This document shows positions 9,613 to 17,388 of a stretch of DNA of 64,000 nt, piece by piece. The notes below the pieces were generated by a model, which saw only the letters and a list, made by a program, of their open reading frames with translations, did no database searches and was not told the DNA's origin. The stretch's first letter is position 1, and each line of letters starts with the position of its first letter. Made by a program: the position numbers and the translations under genes. Location of the stretch: assembly GCF_014207235.1 (NCBI RefSeq), contig NZ_JACHDA010000002.1:434001-498000 (forward strand). Reading direction: 5' to 3'. Origin of the DNA: Sphingopyxis sp. JAI128 (GTDB lineage: Bacteria > Pseudomonadota > Alphaproteobacteria > Sphingomonadales > Sphingomonadaceae).

Positions 9613-10827
9613 TCAGGCAGCGCGTTCGAAGATAGCGGCGATGCCCTGCCCGCCGCCGATGCACATCGTCTCGAGCCCATAGCGTCCGTCGCGGCGCACC
9701 AGTTCGCGCGTGAGGTTCGCAAGAATGCGCCCGCCCGTGGCGCCGATCGGATGGCCGAGCGAGATACCCGATCCGTTGACGTTGAGCATGTCGTATCGGC
9801 CGTCGTCGTCGGACCAGCCCCAACCCTTGAGCACGGCGAGCACCTGCGGCGCGAACGCCTCGTTGAGTTCGACAAGGTCGATATCGCCCCAGCCGAGGCC
9901 GCTCCGTGCGAACAGCCGCTCGACCGCGGGCACCGGGCCGATCCCCATGCGGCTGGGGTCGCAGCCCGCCGCCGCCGAGCTGTGATACCAGGCGATGGGG
10001 GTGAGCCCGAGCTCGTCGAGCTTGTCTTCGGCGACGACCAGACAGGCCGCGGAGGCGTCATTCTGCTGGCTCGCGTTGCCCGCGGTGACGACCCCGCCTT
10101 CGAGAGGCCGCAGCTTGCCAAGCGATTCGAGCGTCGCGTCGGCGCGATACCCCTCGTCATGCGCAAAAACGACCGGATCGCCTTTTTTCTGCGGCACCGA
10201 TACCGGCACCAGTTCGTCGTCGAACAGCCCGTTCGCCCAGGCGGCTGCGGCACGCTGGTGGCTGCGCACCGCATAGGTGTCGGCCGCCTCGCGCGTGATA
10301 TCATAATCCTTCGCCAGATTTTCGGCGGTTTCGATCATGCCGCTGATCACGCCGAAGCGCTCGACCGGCTGCGACATCAAGCGTCCGCGCGTCAGCCGGT
10401 CGTGGAGCGTAAGGTTGCCGGCGCGAACACCTTTGCGGATGTCGGTGCTGTAATGTTCGACGTTCGACATCGATTCGACGCCGCCCGCGACGACGACGTC
10501 GGACATGCCCGTCTGCACCATCATCGCGGCATTGACGACCGCCTGCAGCCCCGAACCGCAGCGGCGGTCGAGCTGATATCCCGGCACGTCGAGCGGCAGG
10601 CCGGCGGCGAGCCACGACCAGTGGCCGATGGCCGGCGCCTCGCCATTGCCATAACCCTGGCTGAAGACGACGTCGTCGACGCGCGCCGGATCGATCTTCG
10701 TCCGCTCGACCAGCGCCTTCAGCACGACCGCGCCGAGCTCGCCCGCCGGCATCGACGACAAGGCGCCGCCGAACTTGCCGACGGCGGTGCGGATCGGGGA
10801 AACGATAGCGGCACGGCGAAGGGTCAT
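9613..10827 (-). CDS. Acetyl-CoA acyltransferase (thiolase)
   Basis: A 404-residue thiolase. The nucleophilic Cys is C90 in DRRCGSGLQAV, and the C-terminal His and Cys are in GHPIGATGG and CIGGGQG, so the triad is complete. It would carry out thiolytic cleavage (beta-oxidation) or acetoacetyl-CoA condensation. The operon with an acyl-CoA dehydrogenase and an SDR favours degradation. ATG 10827 has GGAG seven bases upstream; the in-frame TTG at 10830 is not needed. It lies 27 bases after the acyl-CoA dehydrogenase. The exact acyl substrate cannot be read from the sequence. Confidence 0.92.
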   Translation of the reverse strand: MTLRRAAIVSPIRTAVGKFGGALSSMPAGELGAVVLKALVERTKIDPARVDDVVFSQGYGNGEAPAIGHWSWLAAGLPLDVPGYQLDRRCGSGLQAVVNAAMMVQTGMSDVVVAGGVESMSNVEHYSTDIRKGVRAGNLTLHDRLTRGRLMSQPVERFGVISGMIETAENLAKDYDITREAADTYAVRSHQRAAAAWANGLFDDELVPVSVPQKKGDPVVFAHDEGYRADATLESLGKLRPLEGGVVTAGNASQQNDASAACLVVAEDKLDELGLTPIAWYHSSAAAGCDPSRMGIGPVPAVERLFARSGLGWGDIDLVELNEAFAPQVLAVLKGWGWSDDDGRYDMLNVNGSGISLGHPIGATGGRILANLTRELVRRDGRYGLETMCIGGGQGIAAIFERAA

Positions 10828-10854
10828 CAAAAATCTCCGGTCGATGGATTGGCG

Positions 10855-12024
10855 TCAGCCTTGGGCGTGGAACTCGCGCAGCATATGCTTTGCGATCTGG
10901 AGCTGCAGGATCTGCGTCGTGCCTTCGTAGATGCGATAGATGCGCGCATCGCGGAAGAAGCGTTCGGCGTCATATTCGGCGAGATAGCCAGCGCCGCCAT
11001 AGACCTGAACGCAGGCGTCGACGACACGGCCGCACATTTCGCTGGCGAAAACCTTGAACGCCGCGGCCTTGCGCAGGACATTCTCGCCCGCGTCGGCGCG
11101 GCGGGTGACGTCGTCCATCATGCATTCGGCGGCGTAGATGTCGATCTCGCTCTGTGCGAGCATCTGCTGGATCAGCTGGAAATTGGCGATCGGCTCGCCG
11201 AACGCCTTGCGCTCGGTCGCATAGCGGATCGCGCTGTCGAGCGCGCGGCGCGCATAGGCGGTCGCGGCGGCGCCGACCGACATGCGGCCGTTGTCGAGGC
11301 TCATCATCGCAAAAGCGAAGCCCTTGCCGAGCTCGCCGCCAAGCAGCGCCTCACCGCCGACGCGGACGTCGTCCATGACGATATCGGCGATGTGGCTGGC
11401 CGACTGGCCCATCTTCTTGTCAGACTTGCCGATCGACACACCGGGGGCGTCCATCGGCACGATGAAGGCCGAGACATGGGCGTTCTTGGGCAGGTTCTCC
11501 TTGCTCGTCCGCGCCATGATCAGGCCGACCTTCGCAAAAGGCGAGTTGGTGATGTAGCGCTTGGTGCCGTTCAAGACCCAGCCGTTGTCGGTCTGCGTCG
11601 CGCTCGTCTGAAGCCCCGCCGAATCCGATCCCGATCCGGGCTCGGTCAGCCCGAAGCAGGCGATCTCGCCCGCCGCGACGCGCGGCAGCCACTCGGCCTT
11701 CTGCGCCTCGGTCCCGCCATTCTTGAGCGCCGAGGCGAACATGCCGATGTTGATCGAAATGATCGAGCGAAAGGCCGGCATTGCATAGCTGAGCCGATGG
11801 ATCGTCCGGATATATTGGCTGACGTTCATCCCCGCGCCGCCATATTCCTCGGGGATCGTCAGGCCGAAGAGCCCCATGTCGCGCATCTCGGACAGGATAT
11901 CGTCGGGGATCGCATCGGCCTCGATAATCTCCTTCTCCGCGGGCATCAGCCGCTCGCGCACATAGCGTTCGAGCTGCTCGATGAACTGGTCGAAGACGTC
12001 GGCGTCCATGCCGGGGTTGCTCAT
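10855..12024 (-). CDS. Acyl-CoA dehydrogenase
   Basis: A 389-residue FAD enzyme that introduces the alpha,beta double bond of acyl-CoA. Visible signatures are ACFGLTEPGSGSDSAGLQTSA (flavin/substrate segment, residues ~125-145), GYLAEYDAERFFRDARIYRIYEGTTQI near the C-terminus, and Glu in YEGT at the family's usual position. ATG 12024 has GAGGAA six bases upstream, so I prefer it to ATG 12048, which lacks one. It begins 10 bases after the SDR stop, with its ribosome site overlapping the SDR end. Confidence 0.94.
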   Translation of the reverse strand: MSNPGMDADVFDQFIEQLERYVRERLMPAEKEIIEADAIPDDILSEMRDMGLFGLTIPEEYGGAGMNVSQYIRTIHRLSYAMPAFRSIISINIGMFASALKNGGTEAQKAEWLPRVAAGEIACFGLTEPGSGSDSAGLQTSATQTDNGWVLNGTKRYITNSPFAKVGLIMARTSKENLPKNAHVSAFIVPMDAPGVSIGKSDKKMGQSASHIADIVMDDVRVGGEALLGGELGKGFAFAMMSLDNGRMSVGAAATAYARRALDSAIRYATERKAFGEPIANFQLIQQMLAQSEIDIYAAECMMDDVTRRADAGENVLRKAAAFKVFASEMCGRVVDACVQVYGGAGYLAEYDAERFFRDARIYRIYEGTTQILQLQIAKHMLREFHAQG

Positions 12025-12034
12025 GGCCTGTTCC

Positions 12035-12952
12035 TCAAATCGGGTCATAGGGAAAGACGTGCGCCGAAACCTCGTCGGCGCGCGCGAAGGAGGGGCGGAA
12101 GGCGGGGATCAGCTCGGCGGCAATCTCTTCTGCGGTCCAGCCCTCGATCTTCGCCATCGAACGGATGGGGCGGGGCTTCGAGAACAACAATATCTCATTC
12201 TTGCGCACGCTGAAAATCTGGTTCGTTACATCGTGTGACAGGTCGGACGCGAGATAGGCGACGAGCGGCGCGATCTTGTCGGCCGACATCGACTGGAGGC
12301 GCTTGACGCGTTCCTGCTCCGCGGGCGTCGTCGCGGGGATCGAGCCGGTCATGCGGCTCCACGCAAAGGGCGCGATGCAGTTCGAGCGCACGCCGACGCG
12401 CGCCATGTCGAGCGCGATCGACTGCGACAGTGCGACGACACCAAGTTTCGCGGCCGAATAATTGGCCTGGCCGATGTTGCCGATCAGGCCACTGGTCGAG
12501 GTGAAGTGGATGAAGCTGCCCGACTGCTGTTCGCGAAAATAAGGCGTTGCGGCTTTCGAGACGTTGAAGACGCCGGTCAGGTTGACCTCGATCACGCTCT
12601 TCCAGTCCTCATAGCTCATCTTGTGCCAGATGGTGTCGCGCAGGATGCCGGCGTTGTTCACCACGGCGTCGATGCGGCCGAACCGGGCGACCGCATCCTC
12701 GACGATGCCGGCGGCTTCCCTGGGGTCGGCGACATTGCCGAAATTGGCGGCCGCCCTGCCCCCTGCGGCGATGATGTCGTTCGCAGTGGTTTCGGCCGGA
12801 GCCGCGTCGCCTCCGTCGCCCGCCTGCGCAACGCCGGGATCGTTGACGATCACCGCCGCGCCTTCGGCGGCGCAATGGAGCGCCAGCTCACGCCCGATTC
12901 CGCGCGCGGCGCCGGTGATCGCGACGACCTTTCCGTCGAGGCATCCGCTCAT
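12035..12952 (-). CDS. Short-chain dehydrogenase, beta-oxidation type
   Basis: A 305-residue SDR. Nucleotide-binding TGAARGIG lies at residues 13-20, NNAG in AVVNNAGILRD, and the catalytic Ser...Tyr-x3-Lys in TSTSGLIGNIGQANYSAAK. The extended C-terminal region resembles the 3-hydroxyacyl-CoA dehydrogenase branch associated with multifunctional beta-oxidation enzymes. ATG 12952 has GGGAG seven bases upstream and fits the family N-terminus; the longer frame to 13033 runs into the intergenic palindrome. It is first gene of the SDR / acyl-CoA dehydrogenase / thiolase operon and divergent from the IclR gene. Confidence 0.9.
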   Translation of the reverse strand: MSGCLDGKVVAITGAARGIGRELALHCAAEGAAVIVNDPGVAQAGDGGDAAPAETTANDIIAAGGRAAANFGNVADPREAAGIVEDAVARFGRIDAVVNNAGILRDTIWHKMSYEDWKSVIEVNLTGVFNVSKAATPYFREQQSGSFIHFTSTSGLIGNIGQANYSAAKLGVVALSQSIALDMARVGVRSNCIAPFAWSRMTGSIPATTPAEQERVKRLQSMSADKIAPLVAYLASDLSHDVTNQIFSVRKNEILLFSKPRPIRSMAKIEGWTAEEIAAELIPAFRPSFARADEVSAHVFPYDPI

Positions 12953-13027
12953 GACCGCTCTCCCGTCCGAATCCTGCCCCAATCCGATATGCATTTGCGG
13001 CCACAATTTCAACATCAGGAATTGTTT

Positions 13028-13043
13028 TTTCATATATATGAAA
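13028..13043. promoter_or_regulatory. 16-bp perfect palindrome, candidate IclR operator
   Basis: TTTCATATATATGAAA is a perfect inverted repeat in the 104-base divergent region between the SDR operon and the iclR-type gene, 13 bases before the iclR start. It is very AT-rich against a GC-rich background. Position and symmetry suggest an operator for the adjacent regulator; binding is inferred. Confidence 0.5.
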
Positions 13044-13056
13044 TTATCGCGGAAGC

Positions 13057-13797
13057 ATGACCGGCCCGGTGCGTTCCGTCTCGCAAGCCTTCGCCATCCT
13101 TCGCCTGCTCGCGGATTCGCGGGCGCTCGCCTTGTCCGACATCGCGCGGCTGGTCGAACTCAGCCCGTCGAGCTGCCTGAATTTGCTGAAAACCCTGATC
13201 GCGGAAGGCGCGGTCGAACGCGAAGAGGGCAAAAAGCGCTATCGCCTTGCCCCCGCTTGGCTATCGAAGGGGATATTGCCCGAAAGTCGGGCCATGCGCC
13301 TGATCGGCCGCGCCGGGGCGGATATGGCCCATTTCGCGCAATCGGCCGAGGCGGCAGTGGGCCTGTGGCGCATCGTGTCGCGCGACCGGATGCAGCTCGC
13401 CGCGCATGCCCACAGCGATGCAGGGATGCGGCTGGCTCTTGCCGACAACCAGCGCCAGCCGTTGGGCGCGGGCGCGGCGGGGCGCGCGATCGCGGCGGCG
13501 CAAGCGGTCGACCGCGCCGAACTGGAACGGCGCTTTTCCCAGGTACGCTGGCAGACAGCGCTTGCGTTCACCGATTATGCGCGACAAGTCGACGAAGCCG
13601 CGGCGCGGGGATTTTCGCTCGATCGCGGTTATGCGCATCGCGGGGTCAGCACGGCAGGCGTCGCGACGACCGAGATCGCACCAGGCTTTTGCATGACGGC
13701 ATCGTGCGTCGCGGGATCGCGCAGCGATAGCGAACTCGAAACACTGGGCTCCACGCTCGCCGGTCTTTGCAGGGAGCTGGTATCGCATTCGGCTTAG
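13057..13797 (+). CDS. IclR-family transcriptional regulator
   Basis: A 246-residue regulator. The N-terminal winged helix-turn-helix (residues ~5-65) includes RSVSQAFAILRLLADSRALALSDIARLVELSPSS. The C-terminal ligand-binding domain has the IclR-type motif RGFSLDRGYAHRGVSTAGVA and the late MTASCVAGS. It probably senses an acyl-CoA pathway intermediate and controls the divergent fatty-acid or related catabolic operon as well as itself. Whether it is a repressor or activator is not visible. A GGAAGC ribosome site lies directly before ATG 13057. Confidence 0.88.
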   Translation: MTGPVRSVSQAFAILRLLADSRALALSDIARLVELSPSSCLNLLKTLIAEGAVEREEGKKRYRLAPAWLSKGILPESRAMRLIGRAGADMAHFAQSAEAAVGLWRIVSRDRMQLAAHAHSDAGMRLALADNQRQPLGAGAAGRAIAAAQAVDRAELERRFSQVRWQTALAFTDYARQVDEAAARGFSLDRGYAHRGVSTAGVATTEIAPGFCMTASCVAGSRSDSELETLGSTLAGLCRELVSHSA

Positions 13798-14028
13798 CAT
13801 CGGCGCCGAATGCCCGGTCGCCAATCGGCGCTTCGCCGGTTCGGCGTGCAGCGAGACGGTCCCGATCGCGAAAAAATGGCGCCGCTGCGCGGCAATCCCG
13901 ACAGCGATGCCGCCCCGGAAGCGGCGCCCGCCTGTCGTCGACATATAATGGCTGCCGGACCCGATTCCCGGAGCCCTCCGCCTTCGCGAATCGCGTTGGC
14001 GACAATGGCCCCCTGTGGGACCCCGGCC

Positions 14029-14104
14029 TGGCAGGGGCAGCAGGACTCGAACCCGCGACCCTCGGTTTTGGAGACCGATGCTCTACCAACTGAGCTATAC
14101 CCCT
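14029..14104 (-). tRNA. trnW: tRNA-Trp (CCA anticodon)
   Basis: Read on the minus strand from 14104. The acceptor arm AGGGGTA pairs with TGCCCCT (one G-U). TAGCTCAGTTGGTAGAGC forms the D arm. The anticodon stem TCGGT/ACCGA encloses CTCCAAA, with anticodon CCA. GGTTCGAGTCC is the T arm, discriminator G, and the 3' CCA is encoded. The 76-base length is normal. In many bacteria this tRNA lies just before secE-nusG; here no secE follows on the minus strand. Confidence 0.96.
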
Positions 14105-14196
14105 AGGCCGGAGTGCGCCACTAGCCCGATTGCGAAGAGGGGGCAAGGGGGATCACGGCTTGCGCGACGCTGCCGCGCTGATATGCGCCTTGTCGC

Positions 14197-15141
14197 ATGA
14201 GCGCCGCGTCCTCCACCGCCCCATCCACCGCCGCCGTGCAGAATTATCTGGGCGGCATCGGGCTGCGGCTGCTCGCGATGGTCAGCCTCTCGCTGATGTT
14301 CGTGCTGGTCAAATATATCGACGCCGCGGGCATTCATATCGTCGAGAGTTTGTTCTGGCGGCAGGCGCTTGTCCTGCCCTTCCTGCTCGCCTGGGTGATG
14401 GCGACCAGTGGCCTGTTGTCGCTGAAGACCGGAAGGATCGGGGCGCACGCGCGGCGCATGCTGATGGGGCTCAGCGGAATGGCGTGCAATTTCGGCGGCA
14501 TGATCCTGCTGCCGATGGCCGAGGCAACGACGATCAGCCTGTCGGTGCCGATCTTTGCGGTCATCTTTGCCGCGATCCTGCTCGGCGAGGCGACGGGATG
14601 GCAGCGGTGGGGGGCGGTGATCGTCGGCTTCGTCGGCGTGCTTGTCGTGCTCGATCCGCTCGCGAGCTTCGCGAGCGGCTTTGGCGGCACGCATGGCGCC
14701 GGCACGCTTGTTGCGCTCACCGGGGCGATCATGACAGCGCTGATCACCATTGCCGTGCGCGACCTCGGCCGCACCGAAAACGCCGCGACGATCGTCTTCT
14801 GGTTCAGCCTGCTCTCGATGATCCCGCTCGGGATCGCCCTGCCTTTTGTTTTTACGCCGCATAGCGGGCATGACTGGCTGTTGCTGATCGGCCTCGGCTT
14901 CCTCGGCGCGGTCGTCCAGATGTCGCTGACCGGCGCGCTGCGCCTCGCCCCCGTATCGGTCGTGATCCCCATGGATTATTCGAGCCTGCTGTGGTCGATC
15001 GCGGCGGGCTGGTGGTTCTTTGGCACATTGCCCGCCGATACGACTTGGGTCGGCGCGCCGCTGATCATCGCGTCGGGCCTGTTCATTGCCTGGCGCGAAC
15101 ATCGCCGCCATATCGAGCGTCCAAAGGAGGTTGCCGCGTGA
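14197..15141 (+). CDS. DMT-family (EamA) transporter
   Basis: A 314-residue inner-membrane protein with about ten hydrophobic helices in two EamA repeats. The first runs from residues ~20-150 and the second from ~165-300. The first repeat ends in a typical MAEATTISLSVPIFAVIFAAILLGE segment and the second in APVSVVIPMDYSSLLWSIAAGWWFFGTLP. Members export small metabolites, and the substrate here is unknown. The stop (TGA) shares its last base with the ATG of the downstream GST gene, so the two are translationally coupled. Overlapping genes may indicate a shared detoxification role, which is inference. Confidence 0.88.
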   Translation: MSAASSTAPSTAAVQNYLGGIGLRLLAMVSLSLMFVLVKYIDAAGIHIVESLFWRQALVLPFLLAWVMATSGLLSLKTGRIGAHARRMLMGLSGMACNFGGMILLPMAEATTISLSVPIFAVIFAAILLGEATGWQRWGAVIVGFVGVLVVLDPLASFASGFGGTHGAGTLVALTGAIMTALITIAVRDLGRTENAATIVFWFSLLSMIPLGIALPFVFTPHSGHDWLLLIGLGFLGAVVQMSLTGALRLAPVSVVIPMDYSSLLWSIAAGWWFFGTLPADTTWVGAPLIIASGLFIAWREHRRHIERPKEVAA

Positions 15142-15767
15142 TGCAAAATGAATCGGGCCCCATTCTCTACCACTGCCCCGATGCCCGCTCGCTGCGTTGC
15201 CTGTGGGCGGTCGAGGAAGCGGGGATCGACGTCGAGTTGAAGCTGCTGAAATTCCCGCCGCGCGCCTTCGAACCCGATTATCGCGCCGTAAACCCGCTGA
15301 TGACCGTCCCCGGCTGGGTCGAGCATGGCCATTTGATGACCGAGTCCGCCGCGATCTGCGAACGGATCGCCGAAGGAACGCCGCTCGAAGTGCGCAGGGA
15401 CGAGGCGGATTACTGGGCATGGCGCAACTGGCTGCATCGCAGCGACGCAACGCTGACCTTCCCGCTCGCGATCATGATCCGCTATACGCGCGTCGAGCCC
15501 GAGGAGCGGCGGCTGCGCCAGGCGGTCGACGACTATAAGGCCTTCTTCGGCGGCCGCGCCAGGAGCATCGAGGCCGCGCTCGCCGACGGGCGCGAGTGGC
15601 TGGCCGCCGGGCGCTTCACAATCGCCGATATCGTGATCGGCTACGCCGCCTTCCTCGCGACAACGCTGGGCGCCGGCGATGTGCTGGGCGATGCAACGAA
15701 GGAATGGCTTGCGCGCTGCACGGCGCGCGAGGGGTTCCGGCGGGCGCGCGAGCGGCAGAAGGGCTGA
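15141..15767 (+). CDS. Glutathione S-transferase family protein
   Basis: A 208-residue GST-like protein. The N-terminal thioredoxin-fold half begins LYHCPDARSLRCLWAVEEAGIDVELKLL. VNPLMTVPGWVEHGHLMTESAAICERIAE contains the cis-Pro and the glutathione-binding E-S pair. The C-terminal helical domain has FTIADIVIGY, the usual N-capping box. The AGGAGG at 15125-15130 serves either ATG 15141 (spacing 10) or the in-frame GTG 15138 (spacing 7). The start overlaps the transporter stop. Substrate and catalytic activity are not known. Confidence 0.87.
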   Translation: MQNESGPILYHCPDARSLRCLWAVEEAGIDVELKLLKFPPRAFEPDYRAVNPLMTVPGWVEHGHLMTESAAICERIAEGTPLEVRRDEADYWAWRNWLHRSDATLTFPLAIMIRYTRVEPEERRLRQAVDDYKAFFGGRARSIEAALADGREWLAAGRFTIADIVIGYAAFLATTLGAGDVLGDATKEWLARCTAREGFRRARERQKG

Positions 15768-15808
15768 CGGCGGGTTCGGGGTGGGGAGCCGTCACAGTCA
15801 GCCCCCTC

Positions 15809-15849
15809 GTCACCCCGGAGTTGATCCGGGGTCCAGGTCCGGGATGACG
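15809..15849. repeat. Short REP-like palindrome
   Basis: CCCCGGA (15813-15819) pairs with TCCGGGG (15825-15831), flanked by outer GTCA/TGAC-type ends. There is no T-run, so it is repeat-like rather than a classic terminator. It lies just after the GST gene. Confidence 0.6.
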
Positions 15850-15860
15850 ATGGGCGGAAT

Positions 15861-15989
15861 ATCCTCCCTGTGGCGCAGCCATGGGGAGGGGGACCGCCGC
15901 CGCAGGCGGTGGTGGAGGGCCTGCGACGTCGCGCCCCTCCGTCAGCGCTTCGCGCTGCCACCTCCCCATGGCTTCGCCACAGGGAGGAT
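15861..15989. repeat. Fold-back repeat element with 29-bp inverted arms
   Basis: The left arm 15861-15889 and right arm 15961-15989 are reverse complements at 28 of 29 positions (one C/A difference). They enclose about 70 bases that can themselves fold: TCAGCGCTTCGCGCTGCC forms an inner hairpin. It looks like a small non-autonomous palindromic repeat of the kind dispersed between genes in sphingomonads. It encodes nothing convincing. Confidence 0.75.
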
Positions 15990-16060
15990 TAAAGACCGCA
16001 ACGGGTCGTTAGCGGAAGTTTAGTTCTTTTCGCCCTGCCTCCAACGGAAGCGGCAGCCCG

Positions 16061-16267
16061 CTAAACGGCTTGACGGGATTCTTGAGCAAGCATCTCTTGA
16101 TCGCGACGACCGAGAGCGGATCGGGCCTCGGCGCAGTCCTGATAACTGGCACGGCGAATGATGTCGGACGGCTCGCACCCGTGCTGGGTCGCCACCTGTT
16201 CCATCTGTCTTGCCATTTCAGCGAATGGCTTCAGCGCCGCCTCAAGCTCTGCGATGCGGTCCGTCAT
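16061..16267 (-). CDS. Small hypothetical protein (LEAALKPFA type)
   Basis: A 68-residue, mostly helical protein starting MTDRIAELEAALKPFAEMARQ and ending with RSALGRRDQEMLAQ. The pattern of a heptad-like LE-x-AL-x-PFA start and a later D-x-x-x-AR-x-AL helix recalls small prophage-associated (Ead/Ea22-like) or orphan proteins of alphaproteobacteria, but I cannot name a family. ATG 16267 has only a weak AAGGACGA upstream. It sits alone between a palindromic repeat and the DUF2520 gene. The longer open frame upstream to 16774 is antisense to that gene and is not accepted. Confidence 0.45.
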   Translation of the reverse strand: MTDRIAELEAALKPFAEMARQMEQVATQHGCEPSDIIRRASYQDCAEARSALGRRDQEMLAQESRQAV

Positions 16268-16511
16268 GGGCTGTGCTCGTCCTTGCTGATGGGGGAATCC
16301 CGGATCAATCCCCGACAGGCGCAAGAAGTTCCCGTATCGACAAAAATTCGACCCACATTGCGGCGACGATGCGTAATTGCGATCATCAGCGCCTTTCGGA
16401 TCGTTCGCGGCCAGTTCCCCCGCATGCGTCGGGCGCCGCGCTCGCTGCATGATTTCGCCCATCGGATAGCCAGCGCGTTGGCGCAATCCGCAGGACTGCG
16501 TTAGATGCGCC

Positions 16512-17381
16512 ATGATGGACAGGCCCCGATTCCAGCAGTTCGGTATCATCGGCACCGGCCGGGTTGCGCAGGCGCTCGCCCTCGGATTCGCGCCGCATTC
16601 GACCGCCCTTCCGTTGTTGTGGGGACGCTCCCCCGAAAGCGCTCGGGCGGTCGCGGCGCGGGCCGGCTGCATCGCCGCGCCGAAAGCCGACGGTCTGATC
16701 GGCAAATGCGATGTGGTCGCCATCGCGGTGTCCGACGATGCCCTCGCCGACGTTGTCGCCGATCTGACGGCCATGCTCCGGGGGGGAGCCGCGCCGTTCG
16801 TCTTTCACGTCAGCGGGCGGAGCGGCGCCGCCGTCCTTGGACCGCTGCGCGCGGCGGGCGCCTTGACGGCGGCGGTGCATCCCGCGATGACTTTTACCGG
16901 CGAACCCGAAAACGAAATCCGGCGCATGGCGGGTGCGCGGTTCGCGATTACGGGATCGACGCCCGAAGCGACAATGCGGGCGCGGCATATCGTCGCGCTA
17001 TTGGGCGGCACCGCGGTCGAAATCGCCGAGGAGCGGCGCGCGCTCTATCATGCGGCCTTGTGTCATGCATCGAACCATCTCGTGACCTTGATCGCCGGGG
17101 CGTCGGACGCGCTGACGGAGGCCGGGGTCGACGATCCCGCGGCGCTGCTGGCGCCGCTCGTCCGCGCCGCGCTCGAAAACGGCCTCGAACGGGGTTTCGC
17201 CGGATTGTCGGGCCCGCTGCTGCGCGGCGATCACCGGACGATTGGCGATCATCTGGACGCGCTCGCGGCCTTCAGCCCCGACCTTCTGCCCGCTTATCGC
17301 GCGATGGCGCGCGCGACGCTCGACGGGCTGGAGCGGAATGACGCGACGATCGCGCCGGAACTCGAGCGAAAACTGCGCTGA
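16512..17381 (+). CDS. DUF2520 Rossmann-fold protein
   Basis: A 289-residue protein with an N-terminal NAD(P)-binding Rossmann fold (FGIIGTGRVAQALALGF, residues ~10-26). A C-terminal helical DUF2520 domain starts near VHPAMTFTG (residue ~118) and includes ALYHAALCHASNHLVTLI. The architecture resembles ProC/KARI-like dehydrogenases; no substrate is established for the family. ATG 16512 and ATG 16515 are both possible. It is convergent with the acyl-CoA synthetase gene, only seven bases apart. Confidence 0.82.
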   Translation: MMDRPRFQQFGIIGTGRVAQALALGFAPHSTALPLLWGRSPESARAVAARAGCIAAPKADGLIGKCDVVAIAVSDDALADVVADLTAMLRGGAAPFVFHVSGRSGAAVLGPLRAAGALTAAVHPAMTFTGEPENEIRRMAGARFAITGSTPEATMRARHIVALLGGTAVEIAEERRALYHAALCHASNHLVTLIAGASDALTEAGVDDPAALLAPLVRAALENGLERGFAGLSGPLLRGDHRTIGDHLDALAAFSPDLLPAYRAMARATLDGLERNDATIAPELERKLR

Positions 17382-17388
17382 GGCTCGC

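Noticed and set aside
13646..14146. 166-residue minus-strand ORF over the tRNA-Trp region
   Set aside because: It reads the tRNA (GIAQLVEHRSPKPRVAGSSPA), a well-known false ORF over tRNA genes, and runs antisense to the iclR end.
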